Positions 1 to 7,026 are shown, counted from the first letter of the stretch. The stretch is DNA of 10,132 nucleotides from an uncultured Erysipelotrichaceae bacterium (GCA_902784015.1 CACZTC010000148.1:1-10132); one strand, 5' to 3'. Program-made: numbers and translations. Notes: generated by a model from the sequence alone, not told the origin.

Positions 1-375
1 GCAAGACATTATAATCAGATAACTAATTTTGGTAAATTTATGGATCCTTTAGCTGATAAAATATTAGTCATTACTGCCATGGCTTGGTTCACACAAAGCG
101 GTCAAATGCCTGCTTGGGCTCTAGTTATTGTTTTATTTAGAGAATTTGCAGTATCAGGTATGAGACTTGTAGCAGTTGAACAAGGAAAAGTAATCGCAGC
201 AGCTTGGTCAGGTAAAGTTAAAACTGCTTCAACGATGGTATGTATCTGCTTGATGCTATTAGATATTCCTAATTGGTTAAATATATTATGTATTACAGTT
301 ATTGTATTAACGACAGTATATTCTGGGATTGAATATTTTTATAAGAATAAAGATGTCTTCAAAAATGCAAATTAA
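1..375 (+). CDS. pgsA: CDP-diacylglycerol--glycerol-3-phosphate 3-phosphatidyltransferase, 5'-truncated by window edge
   Basis: This membrane enzyme makes phosphatidylglycerophosphate from CDP-diacylglycerol and glycerol-3-phosphate, the committed step to phosphatidylglycerol and cardiolipin. The frame is open from base 1. The first visible residues are the second half of the CDP-alcohol phosphotransferase signature: AR, eight residues, G, three, D, three, D (A1 R2, G11, D15, D19), followed by PLADK, the typical PgsA form. The missing DG pair would lie just upstream. The remaining residues form hydrophobic segments at roughly 22-45, 75-90 and 92-112, and a polar tail ends in KNAN. At 124 visible residues against about 180-200 for the family, some 60 residues are off the edge. 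The ATG at position 40 lies inside the signature and is not the start. No terminator is visible before the ABC gene at 402. I am confident of the family and fairly confident of PgsA over other CDP-alcohol transferases. Confidence 0.9.
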   Translation, partial: ARHYNQITNFGKFMDPLADKILVITAMAWFTQSGQMPAWALVIVLFREFAVSGMRLVAVEQGKVIAAAWSGKVKTASTMVCICLMLLDIPNWLNILCITVIVLTTVYSGIEYFYKNKDVFKNAN

Positions 376-388
376 TAATTCTTTAATA

Positions 389-394
389 TATAAT
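389..394 (+). promoter_or_regulatory. Possible -10 hexamer placing a leaderless start at the ABC ATPase gene
   Basis: A perfect TATAAT ends 7 bases before the ATG at 402, so a transcript from it would start at or next to the A of the start codon. No good -35 is visible at 16-18 bases (the best match is about 3 of 6), and the region is very AT-rich, so chance is a real possibility. The gene has no SD sequence, which is what makes the hexamer worth noting. Confidence 0.35.
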
Positions 395-401
395 ATGATT
401 T

Positions 402-1112
402 ATGAAATTAATTGTTGAAAATTTAGAGAAAAGCTATGGTGATAGCTTAGTATTGGATAATATTAATTATTCATTTGATGAAGGTAAAATATATGGTCTT
501 TTAGGAAGGAATGGTTCTGGTAAGACTACTTTTTTTAGTTGTTTAGATGATTTGATTTCTTTTGAAAAAGGGGAAGCTTATATATTAAATGATGATGGTA
601 GTAGGGAAGAATTGAGTGACTTAAATGTAGGCTTAGTTTTAACTGAACCTAAACTACCTGAATTTTTAACTGGTTATGAATTCATTAAATCATTTATGGA
701 AATATGTCATATTGATGAAATAGATAAAATAGATGAATATTTTGCGATGATTTCGCTTTCTAAAAATGATCAAGATAAACTTATCAAAGATTATTCAATG
801 GGCATGAAGAATAAAATACAAATTCTTATGTATATTATTCTTAAACCTAAAGTCTTATTATTAGATGAGCCTTTAACATCTTTTGATGTCATTGTTGCAG
901 CAGAAATAAAAGATATATTAAAAGATTTAAAACATGATCATATTATTCTTTTTTCAACACATATATTAGAACTAGCTACTAGTATGTGTGATGAAGTTGT
1001 AGTTATACATCAAAAACATTTAGAAACTGTTGATGCTGAATTAATACATACTAAAGACTTCGAAGATAAAATTGTAGAGATATTAAAAGATGAAGAGACA
1101 ACTGTGGAATAG
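402..1112 (+). CDS. ABC transporter ATP-binding protein (ABC-2/exporter type)
   Basis: This is the cytoplasmic ATPase subunit that would power the membrane protein encoded next. It has 236 residues, a normal single-domain length. Visible motifs: Walker A GRNGSGKT at 35-42; a degenerate signature YSMGMKNK around 131-138 in place of LSGGQ; Walker B LLLDEP with D155 and E156; D-loop SFD at 160-162; H-loop STH with H187. The segment TEPKLPEFLTGYEF sits at the Q-loop and has no glutamine; exporter ATPases of the EcsA/DrrA type often vary there. The start is fixed because TGA (396-398) is an in-frame stop just upstream and MKLIVENLEKSYG is the standard N-terminus. No SD precedes it. The gene overlaps the next by 23 bases, so the two are probably translationally coupled. 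The substrate cannot be told from the ATPase. Confidence 0.9.
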   Translation: MKLIVENLEKSYGDSLVLDNINYSFDEGKIYGLLGRNGSGKTTFFSCLDDLISFEKGEAYILNDDGSREELSDLNVGLVLTEPKLPEFLTGYEFIKSFMEICHIDEIDKIDEYFAMISLSKNDQDKLIKDYSMGMKNKIQILMYIILKPKVLLLDEPLTSFDVIVAAEIKDILKDLKHDHIILFSTHILELATSMCDEVVVIHQKHLETVDAELIHTKDFEDKIVEILKDEETTVE

Positions 1113-2676
1113 AATTGAAACAATTAGACTTATTGAAAAAGCTAATTCTTTTATATATTTTTTATCTAGTGCTCCTATTTTGAAAAGATTCTTTCATAGT
1201 GATTTAGCTAGTGAATATGAAGCTAAAGAAGGCTTAGCTTTAGCTGCTAGAACTATCACCTATATTACTGCCATTCTTTTTAAAATAATTTATGTTGTAA
1301 TACTTTTAGCTATAGTTGAGACATTAGCTGAATCTAATTATGATGCCTTTGGTCATCTTTTCTTTTTTATGACTTTAATTGGCTGTGTTATTAAAACGAT
1401 TATTCCTTATTCAGAAGAAGATTATTTATTTACTAGAGTCTTAAGAATAGATGCTAAAGAATATGCAATATATTTGATTAATAGATATTTAATTAAGGAA
1501 TTCTTATTATTCACTTTAATATTTGCGTTCATTTCTAAATTACTTAGCATATCTTTTTATACTTTAGAATTATATTTATTAATGTATTTAGGTATGCATT
1601 TGACTAGTGAATTATTGAATATTTTATATATAAAGCATAATTCATATAATAAAGAATCAACTAAAACAAAAATAGCTATAAGTGTTTCTTTAGTAGTTAT
1701 TAGTATTCTATTTATCATTTTAATGTGGCTTCCAGGTATATTCATTCCTAAATATGTAATGAATATTATTGTGGTAATCTTTTCTTTACTTGGTGTATAT
1801 GTATATAAATACTTAAATAGAATTAGCTATTATGATATTATTTTCAAACGTAATTTAACACCTGAAAAACTAACACAAAAAGCTTCGACAGTAAGTGGTG
1901 GTACTTATTCATTTATTGATTTAGCAAGTATGAGTAAAGCTGTAGAAGTGACGGAAATTGATAAGGAAGCTAAAGGTTATGATTATATTCATAAAGCTTT
2001 TATATCTAGATATAAGAAGACATTATTTGGTGGCAAGATATTAAAATATACACTTTTAATATTATTTGGGATAGGTATAATAGTTGGTCCTTTTTTCTTA
2101 CCTAATAGATATGATGTTGGTAAATTAATTATCGAACAGATTAGATTATTATTTTTTGCGATATATCTTTTCTCAACAGCTAGTAAGAATTATGTCATTT
2201 CATGTTTTATGCAAGTTGATCGTTATTTAGTTAATTATCATTTTTTCAGAAGAGCTAATGATATATCTAAGAATTTTAAATTACGTCTTAAAGATGTATT
2301 TATTAATACATATAAACCAACTTTATTAATGATGATATTTTTACTTATCGCATATATTCTGCATAGTAGATTTATTGATTATAAGCATATTTTGATAATA
2401 ATAATTTTACCGACAGTATTAGCTATCTTCTTTTCTTTCTTTGCTTTATCGGCATATTATTTATTCCAACCATATAGTCAAGAAGGGGCAATTGTAAATA
2501 AAGCATATTCTCTTATTGATTATTTAGTTTATTTAATTCCTTTTATGTTATTTCAAATCAATGTTCAGATTAGTGTACCAATTCTAATTATTATATGTTT
2601 AGCTTTAGGTTTAATATCTTTAGGTTTATATCTAAGCGTTTTGAAAGTGGCACCTAGAAAGTTTAGGGTGAGATAA
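1090..2676 (+). CDS. Large polytopic membrane protein, putative ABC exporter permease
   Basis: I do not recognise a named family with certainty. The protein has 528 residues and is very hydrophobic, with about 11-12 likely membrane segments (roughly 57-80, 88-107, 134-153, 155-180, 196-216, 222-240, 318-337, 348-364, 411-424, 432-458, 475-491, 495-517). A polar stretch at about 241-317 splits it into two halves of about six segments. Each half has a charged Arg/Asp-rich patch before a helix pair (around 110-135 and 374-402), which hints at an internal duplication. It has no ATPase motifs. It overlaps the ATPase gene by 23 bases and the protease gene starts 2 bases after it, so it is most likely the transmembrane partner of the ATPase. 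It is longer than usual ABC-2 or EcsB permeases; the 'putative ABC exporter' Pfam family would be a sensible first comparison. The SD is weak (GTAGAG is too far away), consistent with coupling. Confidence 0.7.
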   Translation: MKRQLWNRIETIRLIEKANSFIYFLSSAPILKRFFHSDLASEYEAKEGLALAARTITYITAILFKIIYVVILLAIVETLAESNYDAFGHLFFFMTLIGCVIKTIIPYSEEDYLFTRVLRIDAKEYAIYLINRYLIKEFLLFTLIFAFISKLLSISFYTLELYLLMYLGMHLTSELLNILYIKHNSYNKESTKTKIAISVSLVVISILFIILMWLPGIFIPKYVMNIIVVIFSLLGVYVYKYLNRISYYDIIFKRNLTPEKLTQKASTVSGGTYSFIDLASMSKAVEVTEIDKEAKGYDYIHKAFISRYKKTLFGGKILKYTLLILFGIGIIVGPFFLPNRYDVGKLIIEQIRLLFFAIYLFSTASKNYVISCFMQVDRYLVNYHFFRRANDISKNFKLRLKDVFINTYKPTLLMMIFLLIAYILHSRFIDYKHILIIIILPTVLAIFFSFFALSAYYLFQPYSQEGAIVNKAYSLIDYLVYLIPFMLFQINVQISVPILIIICLALGLISLGLYLSVLKVAPRKFRVR

Positions 2677-2678
2677 AT

Positions 2679-3557
2679 ATGGATAGAGAATATTTAAAAC
2701 CTTATCGTTGTGTTGGTGGTCTATTATTATTCATAGGAATCTTTTCTATTATTTTAGCTATTCTAGGTATACCTTTGATGGGTCTTATTAGTTATTTATT
2801 ACCTGACAATAGTATGCTACAAGAAGAAATTGTAATCTTATTAAATACAATTGTTGTTATATATTCTTATTATTTAGGCTATCGAATATTTATTAAAAAA
2901 TATCAAAAAGATATATTTAAGATAGGTAAAGTGAAGAAAAAAGACATCAAAAATCTATTGATAGATATGATATGTATATTTGCGCTTATGCGTTTTAGTT
3001 GGGCTATCATATTTAAAATCCTAGAATTAATAAATTATCAATTTCCTGAAGAAAATATTGAAGTGGGTATTATTACAATTATTTATATGGTGATATTAGC
3101 TCCTATTTCAGAAGAAATAGTATTTAGAGGTTGGTGTATTAATCTATTAAAAAGATATGGTAAATTAACTGCAATTATAATATCAGCCTTAGCTTTTGGC
3201 TTATATCATGCAAATATTTATCAAAGTGGAGCAGCTTTTATTATTGGTTTATTATATGGCTATTTAGCTATTCGTTATGAATCATTATGGCCATCTATTA
3301 TATTACATATAATTAATAATACTCTATCTACTATTAGTAGTGTTGATATTATTGTTCAATTGTTTTATATATTTTTAGGATTAAGTATTATAGGAATAAT
3401 AATACTAATTATGAATAATTATAAGGCTATTAAAGACTTACCACAGGCTTTTTCCGAGCTTTTTAAGATATCATATAGATCAATATCATTAATATTATTC
3501 TTTATAATTTATATAGCGATAATAATCTTAGAAATGAGTGGGCTTTTAAGTATATAA
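2679..3557 (+). CDS. CPBP family intramembrane metalloprotease (Abi/CAAX-like)
   Basis: This is a multi-membrane-span protein of 292 residues with the complete set of CPBP catalytic motifs: EEIVFR at 145-150 (the EExxxR motif), FGLYH at 173-177 (FxxxH) and HIINN at 210-214 (HxxxN). These residues form the glutamate/histidine site of the Rce1-like fold. About eight or nine hydrophobic segments flank them, including 11-38, 48-71, 127-142, 163-198, 203-246 and 268-288. Bacterial members are linked to bacteriocin immunity, peptide maturation or membrane-protein turnover, and few substrates are known. The start has an AGGGTG SD at 2665-2670 lying within the end of the permease gene, and only 2 bases separate the two genes. 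This context suggests a joint function with the ABC pair, such as processing or resisting a membrane-active peptide, but that is inference. No precursor peptide gene is visible nearby. Confidence 0.88.
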   Translation: MDREYLKPYRCVGGLLLFIGIFSIILAILGIPLMGLISYLLPDNSMLQEEIVILLNTIVVIYSYYLGYRIFIKKYQKDIFKIGKVKKKDIKNLLIDMICIFALMRFSWAIIFKILELINYQFPEENIEVGIITIIYMVILAPISEEIVFRGWCINLLKRYGKLTAIIISALAFGLYHANIYQSGAAFIIGLLYGYLAIRYESLWPSIILHIINNTLSTISSVDIIVQLFYIFLGLSIIGIIILIMNNYKAIKDLPQAFSELFKISYRSISLILFFIIYIAIIILEMSGLLSI

Positions 3558-3564
3558 AAATATA

Positions 3565-3593
3565 TTGAACACTGGTCAAATTGTGTATATAAT
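3565..3593 (+). promoter_or_regulatory. SigmaA-type promoter of the ferredoxin gene
   Basis: The -35 TTGAAC (3565-3570) and -10 TATAAT (3588-3593) are separated by exactly 17 bases. Transcription should begin near 3600, leaving a leader of about 15 bases that is little more than the ribosome binding site. This is the best promoter in the window and starts 8 bases after the protease stop codon. Confidence 0.85.
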
Positions 3594-3600
3594 ATTTGCA

Positions 3601-3608
3601 GAGGAGGA
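3601..3608 (+). promoter_or_regulatory. Strong ribosome binding site that sets the ferredoxin start
   Basis: GAGGAGGA lies 7 bases before the ATG at 3616. It favours this start over the in-frame ATG at 3571, which lies between the -35 and -10 elements and upstream of the expected transcription start. Confidence 0.85.
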
Positions 3609-3615
3609 GAAAAGA

Positions 3616-3792
3616 ATGCCAGTAACAGTTGATAAAGAAACATGCATCGGTTGTGCTGCTTGCGTAGGCGTTTGCCCAGTAACAGCTCTAGCTCTAGACG
3701 AAGATGGCAAAACAGAATGTAATGAAGATGTTTGCATTACTTGCCTAGCTTGCGTTGGTACATGCCCAGTATCCGCAATTTCTGAAAAGTAA
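3616..3792 (+). CDS. 2[4Fe-4S] clostridial-type ferredoxin
   Basis: This small soluble low-potential electron carrier has 58 residues, which is usual for the family. It carries two CxxCxxCxxxCP motifs: C10, C13, C16, C20-P21 and C40, C43, C46, C50-P51. By family rule C10/C13/C16 plus C50 bind one cluster and C40/C43/C46 plus C20 bind the other. C35 is an extra cysteine outside the motifs. Such ferredoxins serve pyruvate:ferredoxin oxidoreductase, hydrogenase and similar anaerobic enzymes, and support an anaerobic host. The gene is monocistronic, with its own promoter, strong SD and terminator. Its GC is about 44% by my count, clearly above its neighbours. It uses TGC for 7 of 9 cysteines as well as CTA and CCA, as expected for a very highly expressed gene, although recent transfer could look similar. 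The mature start MPVTVDKETC is typical. Confidence 0.95.
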   Translation: MPVTVDKETCIGCAACVGVCPVTALALDEDGKTECNEDVCITCLACVGTCPVSAISEK

Positions 3793-3832
3793 AAATATAA
3801 AATATTAAGTACTTAATTGAAATTTCAAGGAT

Positions 3833-3857
3833 AAGGTGCCGCTTGGCACCTTTTATG
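3833..3857 (+). terminator. Intrinsic terminator after ferredoxin
   Basis: An 8-bp stem AAGGTGCC / GGCACCTT (3833-3840 with 3845-3852) closes a GCTT tetraloop and runs into TTTTATGTT. It ends fewer than 20 bases before the miaB start codon. Confidence 0.85.
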
Positions 3858-3860
3858 TTG

Positions 3861-3866
3861 TAAAAT
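3861..3866 (+). promoter_or_regulatory. Possible -10 hexamer of miaB with an almost leaderless start
   Basis: TAAAAT (5 of 6 consensus) ends 9 bases before the miaB ATG, which would give a leader of 2-3 bases. The only -35-like hexamer nearby, TTGGCA (3843-3848), sits inside the upstream terminator hairpin at a 12-base spacing, which is too short. A 17-base spacing from TTGGCA would instead reach TAAATA (3866-3871), a poor -10. The promoter call is weak; read-through of the terminator is the alternative. Confidence 0.3.
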
Positions 3867-3875
3867 AAATAAGTT

Positions 3876-5306
3876 ATGAAAAAGAAATATATATTACCTA
3901 ATCAAAATGAAGAAAGGAAAAGACAAAAAGAAATAAGCTATGAATCTTTTCCTAATTATGAAACAATTACTAATTTAGGTGAAGGAAAGAAATATTATCT
4001 AAGAACATATGGTTGTCAAGCTAATGTAAGAGATGGAGAATCTCTTTCAGGGATGCTTGAAATGATGGGTTTTAGTAATACAGATAGTGAATGGGATGCG
4101 GATGTTCTTATTTTTAATACTTGTGCAGTAAGACAAACTGCGGAAGAAAGAGTATTTGGAGAAATCGGTAATCTTAAAAGAATAAAAGATAAATTTCCCG
4201 AGAAGATTATTGTGATGTGCGGCTGCATGCCACAAGAAGAAGTTGTTGTACAAAGAATATTAAAAAACTATCCTCAAGTAGATTTAGTTTTTGGTACTCA
4301 TAATCTTTATCGCTTTCCTGAATTATTAAAAGAAGTAATAGAAAAGAAAGCAAGAGTAATTGAAGTATTAAGTGAAGAAGGTAGAGTTGTTGAAGATATA
4401 CCAGTAAGAAGATCTTTAATATCTAAAGGCTTTGTGAATATTATGTATGGATGTGACAAATTCTGTACATATTGTATTGTTCCTTATACTAGAGGCAAAG
4501 AAAGATCAAGGAAGATTGAAGATATTATTAAAGAAATAGAATTATTAAAAGCTAATAATTATAAAGAAGTAATATTATTAGGTCAAAATGTAAATGCCTA
4601 TGGTAAAGATTTAGGTGTGGAAGATGGTTTTACTGATTTATTGAGACAGTGTGCTAAGACAGGTATTGAGAGAATTCGTTTTTATACATCTCATCCTCGT
4701 GATTATAAGGTATCTACTATAGAAATAATGAAAGAATATCCAAATATTATGAAGTCACTTCATTTGCCTGTTCAATCAGGTAATACTAATATATTAAAGA
4801 AAATGAATCGTGGTTATACTAGAGAAGATTATTTAGCTTTATATGATGATATGAAAGCTAGAATACCAGAGATTACTTTTACTACTGATTTAATTGTAGG
4901 TTTTCCAACTGAAACAAGAGAAGAATTTGAAGATACTTTATCTTTAGTTGATCATTGTCAATTTGATATGGCATATTCTTTTGTTTATTCTCCTCGTAGT
5001 GGCACGCCAGCTGCTAATATGGAAGATAATATTAAAAGTGAAGAAAAGAAGGAAAGATTACAAGAATTAAATGATAAGTTAGCTTATTATGCTTTAAATA
5101 ATAATAAAGCTTATGTTGGTAAAGTATTAAAGGTTTTATGTGAAGGTACATCTAAAACCAATAAAGAAGTATATACAGGATATAGTGAAGAAAATAAATT
5201 AGTTAATTTTACTGGACCAAATAATATTATTAATGAGATTGTTGAAGTTGAAATAACGGAAGCTCATAGTTTTAGTCTTAATGGTAAAGTCATAGAAAAT
5301 AAATAA
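3876..5306 (+). CDS. miaB: tRNA-2-methylthio-N6-dimethylallyladenosine(37) synthase MiaB
   Basis: This radical-SAM methylthiotransferase adds a methylthio group to i6A37 of tRNAs reading UNN codons. It has 476 residues. The first 40 form a charged extension seen in Gram-positive MiaB. The N-terminal MTTase domain follows, with cluster cysteines C47 (YGCQAN), C83 (NTCAVR) and C117 (CGCMPQ). The radical-SAM motif CDKFCTYC has C193, C197 and C200. Further family landmarks are LGQNVNAYG at 235-243, HLPVQSG at 296-302 and a C-terminal TRAM domain at about 405-474. NTCAVR and the overall layout favour MiaB over MtaB or RimO. The start is fixed because an in-frame TAA lies at 3870-3872 and the next Met is residue 60. 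No SD exists between that stop and the ATG, which is unlike most genes here. It stands alone between the ferredoxin terminator and the promoter at 5315. Confidence 0.95.
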   Translation: MKKKYILPNQNEERKRQKEISYESFPNYETITNLGEGKKYYLRTYGCQANVRDGESLSGMLEMMGFSNTDSEWDADVLIFNTCAVRQTAEERVFGEIGNLKRIKDKFPEKIIVMCGCMPQEEVVVQRILKNYPQVDLVFGTHNLYRFPELLKEVIEKKARVIEVLSEEGRVVEDIPVRRSLISKGFVNIMYGCDKFCTYCIVPYTRGKERSRKIEDIIKEIELLKANNYKEVILLGQNVNAYGKDLGVEDGFTDLLRQCAKTGIERIRFYTSHPRDYKVSTIEIMKEYPNIMKSLHLPVQSGNTNILKKMNRGYTREDYLALYDDMKARIPEITFTTDLIVGFPTETREEFEDTLSLVDHCQFDMAYSFVYSPRSGTPAANMEDNIKSEEKKERLQELNDKLAYYALNNNKAYVGKVLKVLCEGTSKTNKEVYTGYSEENKLVNFTGPNNIINEIVEVEITEAHSFSLNGKVIENK

Positions 5307-5314
5307 AAATTTAG

Positions 5315-5320
5315 TATAAT
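5315..5320 (+). promoter_or_regulatory. Probable -10 element of the RNase J-ftsK operon
   Basis: A perfect TATAAT lies 9-14 bases after the miaB stop. A start near 5327 would give a leader of about 38 bases carrying the GGAGG site. The -35 is not clear: ATAGAA-like sequence sits at the expected place within the end of miaB. No terminator is visible after miaB, so some read-through is also likely. Confidence 0.5.
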
Positions 5321-5352
5321 ATTAATAACTAATACAAAACTTAAATACATAC

Positions 5353-5357
5353 GGAGG
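5353..5357 (+). promoter_or_regulatory. Strong ribosome binding site of the RNase J gene
   Basis: GGAGG lies 7 bases before the ATG at 5365 and supports that start. The encoded MSKVRIFALGGLDEDGKN matches the family N-terminus. Confidence 0.8.
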
Positions 5358-5364
5358 ATAATTT

Positions 5365-7026
5365 ATGAGTAAGGTACGCATTTTTGCGCTTGGCGGACTC
5401 GATGAGGACGGCAAAAACATGTATGTTGTGCAAAATGATGAAGATATATTTGTTATGGAATGTGGTATCAAATATCCCGAAAGCGAAATGTTAGGGGTAG
5501 AGATGATCGTTCCTGATTTTACATATTTATTAGAAAACAAAAATAGAATTAAAGCTATATTTATTACCCATGGTCATGATGATGTAATGGCAGCTCTTCC
5601 TAATTTATTAAATGAAATGCCTGATTTACCTTTATATATGGCACCATTAACAGTTCTAACATTTGAAAGAAAAGCTAAGAAGTTAGGGATAAAGAATTAT
5701 AAGATTCATCGCATTATGCGTGATTCTGAATTTACTATTGGTAAAACAAAAATAAGAACTTTTGGCACAACCCAATCGATAGCTGATGGCTTTGGTGTGG
5801 CTTTATTGACTGATGAAGGTTATGTAATATATTCCAGTGAATTTATTGTCGATTATGATACTAAAAATGAAGCCTTCCGCATGGATATTTCTGAAATGAC
5901 GGATATGGCTAATGAGGGAGTATTAGCCTTAATGTGCGAATCAGTTGGAGCAACTAGAGATGGTCATAGTGCTCCTCATCATCGTATAACTCCTTTAATA
6001 GAACCTTATTTTGAGGATTCTAAAGGTAGAATATTTATCACATTATTTAATCAGAATATATATAGAGTAATTGAGGTAATTGAATTAGCTTATAAATATA
6101 ATCGTAAGATATTGATATATGATACAGAATTAAGAGCTATTTTAAGTGATATGGCTAAATTAGATTATTATCATATTCCAGCTGGCTTAGAAATAGCGCA
6201 ATCATCTTTTTCTAATGAAATGGATAATGTCTTAGTTATTGTAGCTGGTACAGGTTCTTCTATCTTTAAGAAGGTACATCGCATTGCGACAAAAGAAGAT
6301 GACTTAATTGAATTACAAGATACTGATACTGTTTTAATCGCTAGTCCTGCAGTACCTGGTACTGAAAGAGATGAAGCAGCAATGGAAGATGATTTATATA
6401 AAGAAGCAGGTAGAGTTATTACAGTAGATGCAAAAAGAAATTATACGATGCATGCAAGTATTGAAGACTTGAAAATGTTGATATATTTATTGAAACCAAA
6501 ATATTATATCCCTGTTAAAGGTGAATATAGACAACTTGTATCTAATGCGACTATTGCCCTAAATATGGGAGTTCAGCCTAATAATATTATCGTTTTAGAT
6601 AATGGTATGATAGCTGAATTTAATAATGGAAAATTAGAAAAGAATTTTGAAACAATTACCGTTGGAGATATTCTAGTTGATGGTAAAGATAAATTAGATG
6701 AAAGTGGTATGGTTATTAAAGATCGCGAATTGTTAAGCACTGATGGAGCGATTATAATAGGTATTGTTATTAATCATGCAACAAAGGAAATTATTGGCGG
6801 TCCAGATGTACAAAGTCGTGGTGTAATATATCTAAAAGATGCAGATTATATTGTTAAACAAATAGCTAATATTATGGAAGATACTATTAATGAAGCAGTA
6901 AAATCTAATACTTATGACAATATGAATTGTCGTAGTGAAGCAAGAGAAAAAATAGCTAGATATGTTCAAAGAGAAACTGGTAAAAGACCGATGATCTTAC
7001 CAGCGATAGTAGAAATTAATGTATAA
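5365..7026 (+). CDS. rnjB: RNase J family protein with degenerate active site (RNase J2-like)
   Basis: It has the full RNase J layout in 553 residues: metallo-beta-lactamase halves flanking a beta-CASP insert (about 210-335) and a C-terminal dimerisation domain (about 440-553, ending RPMILPAIVEINV). RNase J1 is a 5'-3' exo- and endoribonuclease in mRNA decay and rRNA maturation. Here most catalytic positions differ from the family pattern: HGHxDH is HGHDDV (H69, H71, D73 kept; V74 replaces His); the next His is Q137 (TTQS); the Asp of the TGDF motif is E159 (SSEF); the beta-CASP SNxHR is QNIYR (Y233); SGH is TMH (H363 kept); and PVHGEY is PVKGEY (K385). B. subtilis RNase J2 shows a milder version of this decay and acts mainly as a partner of J1. 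I infer an inactive or very weak subunit, with J1 encoded elsewhere. It lies 11 bases before ftsK, echoing rnjB-tepA-spoIIIE of B. subtilis, without tepA. Confidence 0.85.
   Translation: MSKVRIFALGGLDEDGKNMYVVQNDEDIFVMECGIKYPESEMLGVEMIVPDFTYLLENKNRIKAIFITHGHDDVMAALPNLLNEMPDLPLYMAPLTVLTFERKAKKLGIKNYKIHRIMRDSEFTIGKTKIRTFGTTQSIADGFGVALLTDEGYVIYSSEFIVDYDTKNEAFRMDISEMTDMANEGVLALMCESVGATRDGHSAPHHRITPLIEPYFEDSKGRIFITLFNQNIYRVIEVIELAYKYNRKILIYDTELRAILSDMAKLDYYHIPAGLEIAQSSFSNEMDNVLVIVAGTGSSIFKKVHRIATKEDDLIELQDTDTVLIASPAVPGTERDEAAMEDDLYKEAGRVITVDAKRNYTMHASIEDLKMLIYLLKPKYYIPVKGEYRQLVSNATIALNMGVQPNNIIVLDNGMIAEFNNGKLEKNFETITVGDILVDGKDKLDESGMVIKDRELLSTDGAIIIGIVINHATKEIIGGPDVQSRGVIYLKDADYIVKQIANIMEDTINEAVKSNTYDNMNCRSEAREKIARYVQRETGKRPMILPAIVEINV

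Noticed and set aside
40..375. A complete short membrane protein starting at ATG 40
   Set aside because: The frame continues to base 1 and the upstream residues complete the CDP-alcohol phosphotransferase signature, so the gene is cut by the window edge.
3571..3615. N-terminal extension of the ferredoxin (in-frame start MNTGQ upstream of the usual N-terminus)
   Set aside because: This ATG lies between the -35 and -10 of the ferredoxin promoter, upstream of the likely transcription start, and the strong GAGGAGGA site and family N-terminus both point to ATG 3616.
4016..4253. Two overlapping minus-strand open frames inside miaB
   Set aside because: They lie opposite conserved MTTase domain codons, overlap each other in different frames and show no domain.
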